From assembly GCA_903813345.2 (NCBI GenBank), contig CAIIXF020000238.1, positions 1 to 25,000 of the forward strand: a stretch of DNA of 25,000 nt, read 5' to 3'. The DNA is from Owenia fusiformis (lineage: Eukaryota > Annelida > Polychaeta > Sabellida > Oweniidae). The notes under the pieces are model-generated. The model worked only from the letters and a program-made list of their open reading frames with translations. It did not search any database and was not told the DNA's origin. Positions 1-9,712 of the stretch are shown in pieces. Position numbers and translations under genes: made by a program. The first letter of the stretch is position 1. Every line of letters starts with the position of its first letter.

Positions 1-498
1 CCAGGTTAGACGTTTAGGTGTTTTCATTCGCCATTTTTTTAATATTTTCATTGAAGCAAAATCAAGTGATGATTCAAATTCATTAAGTTGGCGATTTTTC
101 TCTTGTGTCTGCCCATGTTTCAAGCTACAACATCTCTCTAACTCAATATCACCGAGTTGCCAGAACCTTATTTCTTGGCATAGAACATCCAGACAGATGT
201 CACCATTAACATGTAGCTCATCTGTCCTGTAGTAATTCAGAATTGTATTGAATAACTCTGGATTCCTGTCAAAGAAGTATTCCCCTCTTGTCTTCACAAA
301 CTCAGTGTCCTGTTCACTCAGCTTAGCAAGCTTTGTGTCTGGGTATCTTTGTAAGGTTGTTTTGAGAACCTCATACTTAGTGCCACCAATGTTCATGATG
401 ATGATCTCTGATTCCTTTATTTGTCCAGTGCGCTCTTTCATCGCATTCTGTCTCTCAAGTTTTTTGGTGTTCATAGCTTTAAGAACGATATTTATCAT
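1..498 (-). CDS. Voltage-gated K+ channel (Kv, Shaw/Kv3-like), N-terminal T1 exon, partial
   Basis: The reading frame is open from an ATG at 496-498 (a second in-frame ATG is at 473-475) to the left edge; an in-frame TGA lies just upstream at 541-543. It encodes the BTB-like T1 tetramerisation domain of Kv channels, which sets subfamily-specific assembly of the four subunits in the plasma membrane. Visible motifs are IIIMNIGGTKYEV (the T1 opening strand), EYFFDRNPELFNTILNYYRT and a perfect HX5CX20CC zinc site beginning at ELHVNGDIC and ending ERCC. That Zn site is typical of Shab, Shaw and Shal channels and absent from Shaker. The FFDRNPELFNTILNYYRT stretch looks closest to Kv3/Shaw, but I cannot assign the subfamily firmly. 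The basic tail KKWRMKTPKRL resembles the T1-S1 linker; no S1-S6 or pore is in the window. The exon could also start at a splice acceptor near 499-527, so the initiator is not certain. Confidence 0.85.
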   Translation of the reverse strand, partial: MINIVLKAMNTKKLERQNAMKERTGQIKESEIIIMNIGGTKYEVLKTTLQRYPDTKLAKLSEQDTEFVKTRGEYFFDRNPELFNTILNYYRTDELHVNGDICLDVLCQEIRFWQLGDIELERCCSLKHGQTQEKNRQLNEFESSLDFASMKILKKWRMKTPKRLTW

Positions 499-1498
499 GA
501 CTATATTTGGATTGCTACAGGATCTATGATGTGCGATGGCTCAATTATGATGCGATACCCGATGCAACTAATAACAGCAATTGTATAACATATAGGAATG
601 AATGGATTATGTTAATACAGCAGTAAAACCTTTATGTAGTGAACACGTATAAAACCATAAAAAGTATTTACTGTAGGTAGATGTTCACTACAGTTTTCTA
701 CACAAAATGTCACTAGGGACAGGTGGTCACATGAGAGAAGTGTTCTGCATAATTTTAATGTGTGTATATTTATGAAAAATATGAATAATATGGTTATATG
801 GCACATCATTGCTTATTGCATATTGTGGAAACACTTTTTCTGGTAAGGTTGTGATAACTCATATGTACTAGGAGACTGCTATAAGAGATAGGATCATGTT
901 ATATACAAATAATAATTAATTGAATGTATTATCTATTAATTCTATGAACTATCTTATGTTATCTATTGATGTGAATGCAACAAGGTACATATTAAAATGA
1001 ATAATTTAGAATGAATAATGGGATGAATATCAGGATGATGGGTATTTTCATGTACCTGGCCATCCTCTTATTAATTCATTTGTTCATTCGTTGAACTGAC
1101 TTGGCGATAACTTATTATGTTTCAATAGTCAGATATCTATAGGGCGATGCTTTATGAACATAGGATATCTGTTGGAGCAGGAATTTATAAAATAGCTGCT
1201 GATTGATAAAGGCTGCAATAATTGGATGGTTATAGCTTGAATACTGCATGACCAAACTGGTCCTTATTTGAAATGATTTTAAAGCTCAATAGTAATCCTC
1301 TGAAAAATCTGATCATATGTCTTGAAAACTGTTTCATAGATTTATAATTATTGTACCAATTGTACATAGTATGCTTTATAGCTTTTTCAAGTGACCTTAT
1401 TTCAAAAATACCAATCATATCAAAATGGCCAACATTTTTCCTAAAAGTGACATTTTTGTCTATAACTTTAATAATGTTTGCCCATAAACACCAAATTC
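499..1498. other. Non-coding stretch upstream of the Kv exon
   Basis: About 1 kb of AT-rich sequence with no exon I can support on either strand. It should contain the 5' flank or a 5' intron of the minus-strand channel gene. No TATA box or other promoter element could be called with confidence. Positions about 620-700 begin with a match to the CAGTAAAACCT terminus of the TA-flanked MITE family seen at 5824 and 7002, followed by two oppositely oriented copies of a short GTAGTGAACA-like word. This may be a decayed copy of that family. Confidence 0.4.
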
Positions 1499-1978
1499 AA
1501 ATTCACTCCAGAATAGCCTGACAACGGTAAAGTTAGATACTGTTGTCACAAATGGCAGACATAACCGTTGTTCCAACTGTTTAATCACTTGGTCCTCATT
1601 TCATGGGATTTTGTTGTTGCTAATTATGTGCATGCATTAAGTTCTTGTGATAATGTATCATATGAAATCCCATTTTCGATTAAATTGGGTCGTGAATCAC
1701 CACAATATAGCGTCTTCGATATCGTCAATGACAACGGAATCTGAATTTGAGTAATTTAGAAAGACAACGGCATATGGTAATTACAGTGTCCGTTGTCCCC
1801 TATCTCATTTTGATTGGTTGAATTAAAGACTTTATTTTTCGATGGTAGAACATTATTAAGTCTAGGTGCTTTATTAAACATACAGTTCATAAAAATTTAA
1901 TTGAAGCGACGTTTATGTCCTCCATTTCTGACAACGGTATCTGATTTTTCCATTGTCAGGCTATTCCGGGGTGAAATT
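1499..1978. mobile_element. 480-bp MITE with ~60-bp terminal inverted repeats
   Basis: The left end (1499-1560) and the reverse complement of the right end (1918-1978) align over about 60 bp with few mismatches. Both contain GAATAGCCTGACAA, then AGATAC(T/C)GTTGTCA and AAATGG. Further copies of the CAACGG / CCGTTGT word occur inside (about 1565, 1731, 1765 and 1790). There is no coding capacity, so this is a non-autonomous DNA transposon. A shorter internal inverted pair (ATGGGATTT at about 1602 and AAATCCCAT at about 1664) could fold the interior. No clean target-site duplication was seen, so the superfamily is not assigned. Confidence 0.75.
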
Positions 1979-3582
1979 AGTACCTGTGAAAAATTTAATG
2001 TTTTGGTCAATCACTTTGATTAATACACAATATATGTAATAATGCTTTATAGCTGTTGATGGACATTTTGTTACTTTGGTTCCCTTTCAAACAAGTATTA
2101 AACCTAGTTCCATCATCTTTCCAAAAGTAACAGGACTGGTGCTGGCATTTTGTCAAATATGCACCAATCGTCTTCAAAATTTTACATAATGTACTTTCAT
2201 GTATCTTTACTAAGACTGCAAAGTTTCTACAAAATATATGAAACTCGGGTAGAGTTATGGTTGCTATAGTAACATGACATCACAATACCCTAAATATTCT
2301 ACAACAACAGGTGAATAGCAATACAAATGTGAAAATTAACAAGATATGTCACATTACAAAACATATAGTCAATAAAACTACAGTACATGTATATAGAATT
2401 CATATCTGCATTCAATGAACATTTTACATTTATTTCCTTTTAGTCAGAAAATTGGTAAAGAGACAGTGAAAATTACCATTGTTTTAAAAAAGGTAACATA
2501 GTCAGGAAGTGCTGAAAATATAAGGAGATTGGTGGCGATGTAACAAATAAATGTTGCTTTTAGTAAAACAACTTCAACCCCACATTTGTACATTACAGAA
2601 TCTACAAATGAATCATTTATACATTATGTTAACAACCAGTATATGTTTCCCCTGAGACCCTTTGTATTATACAAATCAAATATATTGGAAACAATGAGAT
2701 GCCAAGTCTGTTAGTTAATTGGTGCAAGCACGGACATGTTATTTGTTATTCAGCAATTAGTATATTTTTACAAAGTAATGCATATTCAGATCACTATGGT
2801 AATAGTAGATCATAGATAATATCTACCATCATCTATGATACGGATCAATCAATGAAAATAAAATGAAATACTAGATAGTATCACATAATATCAATTTCCT
2901 GATGGTTGTTTTGATGTTAGGCACTACAAATCTGGTTAATATGTACTAATTCTAACAATTATGTGACAAACATAATTCACTCTGTGTAGGGGTGTATACA
3001 GAATGAGCCAAAAAGGTAACCCAAACAAATGTATGCTATTCACCATGGGTTCAAAGGCATATTTTGCACTCATTCAGTATTCTTTTATTTTACCAAGTTT
3101 CATTGGTCTATCTCTGTTTGTGAGATTAAATAAGAGATATTTTGTTTTAGAGCAGATCAAATTAATTCTATCATTTATCTCATTTATGCTTCAGAAAGTG
3201 GATAAAATGAGTACCTAATGCAAGAATTTTCAATAATGAGGAGATGAGGCTATATTATACTGAAATATTGTATAAGGACATTTTTCAGATTCATGAATAA
3301 TTTGTTTGTTGGGATTTGCTATTCCATGCTGTTTTCTAGTTAGGAAATGTCCATTTAGGATGCGCCCAAGAGTGTCATATTTGTTACACCCAATATCAGC
3401 ATTCTTTACATAATATATCATATCTCCTCAAATGTTTTGCATTTCAGGTATATGAGAAATGCTTAGATTGCATCAACTAACGTTAAAATTCAAAACATTT
3501 CCTAATGGAGAATTCCGAAGTTCCCTAAAAATAACCACAGCATTTCAATGATTATAACCAATATTATAATTTGTATTTGCAG
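1979..3582. other. Non-coding stretch between the MITE and the plus-strand exons
   Basis: AT-rich sequence with no exon that joins in phase to the plus-strand exon at 3583. Short open frames here have no recognisable content. It is probably intron of the plus-strand gene, 5' flank of the channel gene, or both. Confidence 0.4.
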
Positions 3583-4441
3583 GGCAATGTTAGAGGCCAC
3601 GAGTAAGAATATCAAGAAAAGTGGAACAGCTCCCGGGTCTCTTGGGAGATCATTCAGTAGATCCTTCAAAAAGACAGAAAGTGAGGCCCATAAGTCCAAA
3701 AGCACATTGAGGGTAAGCACACAGAAATTCATGAAAAAAAACCAGGTGAACTTAAGTCAAATGTGGATTGTGATATTGGTATTTGAATAGTGGAAGGGAG
3801 GGGGTATGAGACACTGTTTCTTTTCACGTTGGATTATGATTGGGGATAGTTGGGGTTTATTTTCCTTATGACTGGTGTATTCTTAGAGGCTTTCTTTTTC
3901 TTGCTGTATTCTGTAACCATTTGTGTTATTTTCCTGTTGGCACTTTTTGCGCTTACATTTAGTTTTTTGACAATATTACAAAATGAAGCCTGAAAGTTAT
4001 ATTGACATATATTTTAATAATGATCGAGTCACTCGTTTATTGCACATGGTCAGAATTAGTCTAAAGAATACCTAGTTCTGTGTTTAATGAGCAGGAATAC
4101 TTGTGCATTTCCAAAATATTTAGAATTCACTTTACCAGGTTCATACCTGTGTTGAGTGTTAATGATACAAAGTACAGTTGATATACCATATTAAGCGATG
4201 CATAATTGGAATTACTTTTACAAGAATGGACTGCTCACAATAGAAATGTATGTTTCAGGGTTCACTTGGTACTGCCCTTGGTAGAAATGTTAAAAGACAG
4301 AGTATGTATGAGTCTTACACTGACCCCGCCTTGGAGAAGCAACATAAGGAGGACATGGCCCAAGAAAAGAAAGACAAACATAATGACAGCAAACATAATG
4401 ACAGTAAACATAATGACAGTTTACGCAGTACTGAAGTCTGA
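3583..4441 (+). CDS. Unidentified gene, last two coding exons (5' part not found)
   Basis: Two exons join in phase: 3583-3712 (acceptor TTTGCAG, donor GGTAAGC) and 4259-4441 (acceptor TGTTTCAG, stop TGA at 4439-4441). Phase 0 across the 546-bp intron, good splice sites and biased codons support a real gene. The first exon enters in phase 2, so at least one upstream exon exists. The 103 visible residues are hydrophilic and probably disordered: a basic serine-rich stretch (GSLGRSFSRSFKKTESE), a similar piece across the junction (GSLGTALGRNVKRQS), then a charged tail with three exact KHNDS repeats. RSFS, KRQS and similar sites look like basophilic kinase targets, which is inference. I do not recognise the family. 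The rest of the gene must lie either undetected in 0.5-3.5 kb or left of the window, in which case the Kv exon would sit inside one of its introns on the opposite strand. Confidence 0.65.
4376..4420 (+). repeat. Three tandem 15-bp coding repeats (KHNDS x3)
   Basis: Three consecutive 15-bp units AAACATAATGACAG(C/T), differing only in the last base, lie inside the terminal exon of the unidentified plus-strand gene. They encode KHNDS three times just before the stop. The near identity at DNA level points to a recent tandem expansion, and the in-frame unit length fits coding sequence. Confidence 0.9.
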
Positions 4442-4954
4442 CAATAATCCTGCATCATAGAGTAGTATATTTACATGCATTGCCAAGCTAGATTTTGCAA
4501 TGCTTGTACAATAGCTAACCGCCTTATATGGTAACCCATTCAATGGGTGAAATGAATGAACTTGTTGGCCACTTGGAGAGCTTGTACCAAAATTGCTGAT
4601 AATAATGATTTGGTGCCGAGTATTGTAGACCATGGGTCATTTTTGAACCACGATTTTGTAATTTCAATTCAATCTGAAATTAAACGACAAATAGCACATA
4701 AATTTTGATAAGAAATTTATATTTAAGAGTCTCGGAAAGTAACTAATTATTTTTGCTTGCTTGCATTATCTGCCTTTTCTTGTTCAGCCAGACGTATGCT
4801 TCAAGTGTCTTTTAATACAGCCCTGTGCTGTAGTTGACTGAGTGGATGAATTACTTTAAACTATATTCAGAGTGGAAGCTTTAGAGTAAATATATGAATT
4901 GTTTAGCATTTTCTCTCATCAGTTCCAAACTTCACTGTATATACATATAGAATC

Positions 4955-5092
4955 TGTGTAAGTAGAACCTCCTTGGGACTACAAAATAGGTTCCACTTAC
5001 AAAGGTTCATTAACATGGAGTCAATGGGCTGCAGGACTCTTCCGCTTGTGTTCTACTTCCAAAGATGGTCCACTTAGCAGTTTCTAATGTAT
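4955..5092. mobile_element. Degenerate copy of the TA-flanked MITE family
   Basis: Positions about 4990-5042 (GTTCCACTTAC, AACATGGAGTCAATGGG, GGACTCT) align with 5885-5938 in the better preserved copy (GCTCCACTTAT, AACATGAAGTCAGTTTG, GGACTCT). Both termini are decayed, so boundaries are approximate. Confidence 0.55.
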
Positions 5093-5823
5093 GTTTATGT
5101 CACTGAATACATTTGAATAAGTAAATTAATTATTTTGGGATTTGGCAGAATAATGTGATAAAAATAGTTGTAGAATTTTTATTTGCATAATTATCCAAAT
5201 GTCAATTCAAAAAGAAAAAAATACCCAGGCCATCATTGTTCTTTTAATATCCCTTATTACTACAGAAATTGCTAAACAAAAAATTGATTTACTCTAACCT
5301 TTATTTATTTAATGATATGGTCAGTCAATATTTATATCTTTGTTCACAAGTGAGGTATACAATTTACCCAGTTGACCTCTGGATAGGTCAGTTTTGGGCT
5401 GACATGAAGGTGCCAGTTATGTTGGTTGTGATATTGCTGTGTAAAACTGAACAAAATAGTATGTAGTTTCTCTATGCTGTAAAACACTGCTGATATTACA
5501 AAAGTTTGTATCTAGGTTTGTAATCTCTACATTAATTGTACTTGGATATTAGAGCTAACCAAAATTTTCAAAAAGGCCTTAGTTCAGCTTTAATGTCCTA
5601 TTTAAGAACCCCTATTCTTACCATTGAATATGGATTCTACCAATACTCTACCACTTGAATCTACATGTTGAGACTCGATCAAGTTGAGTTCTTCTGAGAA
5701 AATGAGGATTTCAGCAAGGGTGTATTGATTTAACATAGGAATACAATTGACTTTAAATCTGCATATCATCATACAAAAATAAGTCAAGAGCACGGTCAGT
5801 TATTTGGATAAGTAAAGTATGTA

Positions 5824-5979
5824 CAGTAAAACCTGTCAAAATGAAACACCTTTGACCTCTTAAAAAGTGTTCCATCTTGGAGGTGCTCCACTTATATAGG
5901 TCTATTTAACATGAAGTCAGTTTGTCTTGGGACTCTGAAGTGATCCATAACAGAGGTGTTCTTATTTTAGGTTTCACTG
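5824..5979. mobile_element. 156-bp TA-flanked MITE (Tc1/mariner-like ends)
   Basis: The left end CAGTAAAACCT and the reverse complement of the right end CAGTGAAACCT are terminal inverted repeats directly flanked by TA on both sides (5822-5823 and 5980-5981). Similarity continues inward (AAAATGAAACACCT versus AAAATAAGAACACCT). A TA target site and a short non-coding body fit a Tc1/mariner-derived MITE. Related copies are at 7002-7356 and about 4955-5092. Confidence 0.75.
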
Positions 5980-6030
5980 TATTTATTGAAGCATATAGCA
6001 AGTTTCACTGTATTTATTGAAGCATGTAGC
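5971..6030. repeat. 31-bp tandem duplication across a MITE end
   Basis: GTTTCACTGTATTTATTGAA followed by GCATATAGCA (from 5971) is repeated from 6002 with one mismatch inside the unit, giving a period of 31. The unit starts in the right terminal inverted repeat of the 5824-5979 element and runs into flanking DNA. The duplication therefore arose after the insertion. Confidence 0.85.
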
Positions 6031-6808
6031 TAGAATTTTAATAATCATAGTTTCTGATCTCATCTACCATTGTGCAATACTGCTATCTTCATGTAAACCT
6101 TATGCAATATAATCACCATATTTGGTCATCATTTTAGTACAGTATTTAACCATTGCACAGGGGATATTGGAATGCTTCCGAAAAGTATTAATAAAAGTTA
6201 AAAGCTTAACATCAGAAAGGCAGTGTTATATCATTTGATCCAGAATCACAAAAATTGTATGAACCTGTAACTCATGTGTTCAAATTTAAAGTGTGTCATT
6301 AGACTAGTCTGTCATATGTGTTCGAAATTCAAAACGTGACATCTTAACTTCCAGTTTTTAAAGATCAAAATCTGTCATTTGAAGTGTGCATCTAGGATGT
6401 TTTAAAAATTCTTTATATTAGGAATCATTGTTCCTTATTTAAGTTGAGCTTGCTCAAAATTTGGAAACCATTAACATCCATATTGTGTCACTAGGACTTG
6501 TTAGCGTTAGTTCGACAGTTTAACTAAGATTTATTTTGCTGTGGATTGTGACCTATATACTAACAACATATTTCAGTTTTGAAATAGTGTTCTGCCAACT
6601 GCTTGATTTGCTCAATAATTTCATTAATCTTATGTTAAGTTGTGCTTGATGTGAATTTTGTTGCTCTGTTCTAATCGAGTGCTTGTGAAACTGACAATTC
6701 TCTGCATAATTTTGTATAAACTATGTGAAACATATTTGTATATTTAAGAAAGATATGTCAGACATGTCGTCATTTAGTAATTTTGTAAATTTTATAATGC
6801 AGATGTGG

Positions 6809-6814
6809 AATAAA
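6809..6814 (+). promoter_or_regulatory. Candidate poly(A) signal AATAAA
   Basis: AATAAA lies at the end of a UTR-like T-rich region and is followed by a T/GT-rich downstream stretch. It is the best candidate 3' end for the plus-strand gene that stops at 4441. Position-based inference only. Confidence 0.35.
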
Positions 6815-7001
6815 TTATTAGTGTATGCTCATAAAATTTGTTTGATTTGCTGTATTTTACTTGAGTGGCATGACTGTTCCCTTATTTGGTAATTAGGTCT
6901 CTTGAGAATATGCAGTCTTGCCATTGAAGGTCTTGGGGGAGGAAATCTAGGGATAAATGTACAGTTAAAACAGACACGTTGATTCACAAATGGGAGAAAT
7001 A

Positions 7002-7356
7002 CAGTAAAAACTGTGGAGCACCTTTGGTATCTCTTAAAAGTGTTCCACTTGGGAGGTGTTGCACTTATAGAGGCTCGTTTGACATTAAAGGAATTCTGTG
7101 CGATAGAAATGAATAGATATTACTTCTAAACAGAAAACAAACAACTTTGACATATTCTTTACCCTACCTATATTGTAATTTAACAATCAAAACAAGTATA
7201 CATACCATATTTAAGCAGACATCGAACAGATTCATAAAAATATTTTTTGATCGATAAAATCATCGACTATAAAACCAGAAGTGTGTTCTCTGAGGTCGGT
7301 GTGAAAATATTTTGAGGTGTTCCACTTCTAGGTGTTCCACTTTACAGGTTTCACTG
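7002..7356. mobile_element. 355-bp TA-flanked MITE, same family as 5824-5979
   Basis: It begins TA-CAGTAAAAACTGTGGAGCACC (TA at 7000-7001) and ends CAGGTTTCACTG-TA (TA at 7357-7358). Internal GTGTTCCACTT / AGGTGTTCCACTT words are shared with the other copies. The middle (about 7085-7290) is extra AT-rich sequence absent from the 156-bp copy, so this is either a longer member or one carrying an internal insertion. Confidence 0.75.
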
Positions 7357-7426
7357 TATGTAGGACTGGGGAATAAGGATTGACCATCACTCGCAACATT
7401 CATATATGATTAATAGGGAATCACCT

Positions 7427-7515
7427 CATTATACCGACGTGTATTATACCGAAACCCATTATACCGACGCGCATAATACCGAAACCCATTATACCTACGC
7501 GCATTGTGCCGAAAA
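7427..7515. repeat. ~30-bp tandem repeats forming the left terminal inverted repeat
   Basis: About three units alternate CATTATACCGACGCG with CATTATACCGAAACC, the later ones slightly diverged (AATACC, TACCTACG, TGTGCCG). They recur in inverted orientation at 11600-11690. Confidence 0.85.
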
Positions 7516-8954
7516 CCAACATAGGCCTACCGATGCGGCGTTGTACCGAAATCCGTGTCAGTGGGACGGCACATTGCCTTAAACCATCGGTTTTATGACG
7601 TGCACTTCCGCGTGGGACTAGGCCTATATCTTTACAGCAGGAATTTCAAGTTTTTGTCAGTGTAGACATAAAAAGTTGCTGTCCTCATACTCACGCGTTT
7701 TTCAATATTTTCATTTGAAACTCGCAAGAACGGTGCTTTGAATCTAGCTCTATACTCTTTCAAAACGTCACGTAGACACAATATTTTTACTCTAAACTTT
7801 TTAATATGAGACTCGATGTTAATCTGTTTTTTTTAATATATATATATTCATATTCAATTAAAAGTTTATCGCGCAAAGACATATTTTCAGATAAAGCTTA
7901 ATTTAAAATTTTTGAACATCTTTACATCTCAGTTGCGGCCAGAAATTTTTTGAACTGATGCTAGGCGTTTCAGATTGAGGGGTCGTCTCAACAAACTTAT
8001 TTCCAGTTAACCATCAATTTCTGTATTTCAAAGAGGATAAAGTCATAATTCTGTTATTTATGTTTGATTATGGTAAACCCTGTACTTCATAAAATATATT
8101 TAACTGTGGTAAATTCTGCATTCAATGAAGTAAACATTTATTTATACTGTATTGTTTCATTGGTAGAAATAAATAATTGTGCTTAAATATAAAGTTTCAC
8201 ATTTCTTATTGAACTTGATAATTACTGTATTTTCGATCTTGTGCTGATGGGGCCAAAATTGTTGTCATGGAGAGAGAGCAAGATATGTTGTCATGGAGAT
8301 AGTAAGAAACGTGTTCATTTGTTTTACTTTAAATCTTTCCAAATACAAGTGTGATTTTTATCAATGTGTGCCTCAATGATCCCATTAATTCTGAAGTTAT
8401 TTCATTTTCTAACCATTTCACAAACATTTTTTTCATATAATACTTCTAAATTGGCATCATTTCCATGTTTAAATTGCTTATATATACAATGTTTGGCTAC
8501 TGATATTATCTCTATCATCAGTTTTCATTCCACAAACGAAATATCAATTATTTTGCCCAATATTTCAGTTTCATTATTTTGAAACATTGAATACATGTTT
8601 AATTGGCAGTTTAAAAAAGGTGCTCATTAACTAAGTCCAATATTCAGCGTCCCTTAAATATCCATTTAGGGGCAAATCAATACTAGGCTTAGCAGGTCAT
8701 CTGATTCTCAATTGGGACCCACAGGGATTTTGCTCCACCGTTCTTGGTTGAGTTTAAGTCATGGCTCTAATTGGTACAAAAATTAAGCTACCCACGAATG
8801 CTGTTTTTCCTCCGAGGCCTTGCCATAACTAACGAAAACAATGTTGTTGACATTTCTGGATTATTTCCGGTGTTTCCTTTTGTTGCTACCTCATTTCTTA
8901 AAGTATCCATGCCAATTTCTTGACTCTGTTGAAAGCCCATGGTCCAATCAACCG

Positions 8955-9164
8955 TTGAAAACACAACACACATAGCTGCAATACCCGTAGCATTTGGCAC
9001 AGTCGGTTCCCACGCTCTAACATTTTGTGCGGTCATCATAAGTTAAGGAGGTATACCTCCTTATATACCTCCTTATCTTATGATGACCGCACACAATGTT
9101 AGAGCGTGGGAACCGACTGTGCCAAATGCTACGGATATTGCAGCTATGTGTTTTGTGTTTTCAA
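8955..9164. repeat. Near-perfect ~88-bp inverted repeat (large hairpin)
   Basis: The left arm 8955-9043 and the reverse complement of the right arm 9078-9164 are nearly identical over about 87-89 bp. Shared words include CCGCACA(A/C)AATGTTAGAGC, GTGGGAACCGACTGTGCC and AAATGCTACG. The loop contains a perfect 20-bp palindrome at 9045-9064 (TAAGGAGGTA/TACCTCCTTA). The left arm belongs to an 83-codon open frame (8788-9039, minus) with no recognised product, and the right arm reads as a truncated copy of its start. Most likely a recent inverted duplication or the end of another mobile element. Confidence 0.85.
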
Positions 9165-9344
9165 GTGTTATTTTATATATGTCCCACAAATCAAATTATG
9201 GTTTTGATACTATCTAGATGTATTTAATAGTATCTAGATGTCTCGTTCATTCATTTGACCAATAAAAATAATAACTGCCTGGAAAGTAATATGAATAAAG
9301 TATGTAAATAAATGAATTAAAACGTCAAATTAAGAAGCAAAAGT

Positions 9345-9712
9345 CTTTTCTGGGTCACTGCGAATGGCATGATTTCCTCGAGTCTCTTCAGTTGCAAGGC
9401 AACCATACTGGGACCGATTCGCGTCGTTCCACTACTGCCCTTGGTGGGGGCCCGCTACCATACTATATGACTCCCGGAGTTTACTAAAGCACGTTAGTGG
9501 AGGAACCAACCACAGTCTCACAATCTGTCTCCGGCAAGAGCGGCCAGAGAACCAACCCATGCCAAGGGCCGGTAAACGGTTGGACCTTCGGACCGGATGT
9601 CCGTAGTGACAATGATCAACAACTCCGTACCTGGGGCTCGAACGCGGGACCTCCGTATCCCACGACGTTCAACCGCAAGTAGCCTCAGTCTACGCCACTA
9701 GGCTACCCTGCT
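9345..9712 (-). mobile_element. tRNA-derived SINE
   Basis: A GC-rich island in AT-rich surroundings. Read on the minus strand it starts with a tRNA-like head: an A-box-like TAGCCTAGTGG at 9705-9695 and a B-box GTTCGAGCC at 9643-9635, with normal tRNA-like spacing for internal pol III promoters. A non-tRNA body follows to about 9345 and ends in an AT-rich tail. It is too diverged and too long for a functional tRNA. Which central-domain SINE family it belongs to could not be told by eye. Confidence 0.65.

Larger units (their letters stand above)
4442..6830 (+). other. Probable long 3' UTR of the plus-strand gene
   Basis: No coding exon was recognised here on either strand. The plus strand is T-rich with UTR-like words (TTTTGTAAATTTTATAATG, TTTGTATATTT), especially after about 6420. 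It ends with a candidate AATAAA at 6809-6814 followed by a T/GT-rich stretch; a weaker AATAAA is at 6190-6195. Two copies of a TA-flanked MITE family (about 4955-5092 and 5824-5979) fall inside it. The 3' UTR assignment is inference from position and composition. Confidence 0.4.

Noticed and set aside
2445-2493. Possible 49-bp plus-strand exon (acceptor CCTTTTAG, donor AAAAAAG|GTAACA) reading QKIGKETVKITIVLKK
   Set aside because: The frame that is open leaves in phase 0, but the exon at 3583 needs phase 2, so it cannot be joined directly. An intermediate exon would rescue it, but none was seen.
3003-3218. A 71-codon plus-strand frame in the gap before the plus-strand exons
   Set aside because: No splice sites join it in phase to 3583, and its composition looks like random AT-rich translation.
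8788-9039. An 83-codon minus-strand frame as a real gene
   Set aside because: It lies in a non-autonomous transposon, has no recognised domain, and half of it is one arm of a hairpin. Kept only as an observation.
9497-9682. Plus-strand frame of 61 codons
   Set aside because: It lies within the antisense strand of the SINE and is explained by that repeat's GC-rich sequence.
9630-9712. A functional tRNA gene
   Set aside because: A and B boxes are present, but the cloverleaf stems do not close by eye and a non-tRNA body follows, so it is a SINE head.
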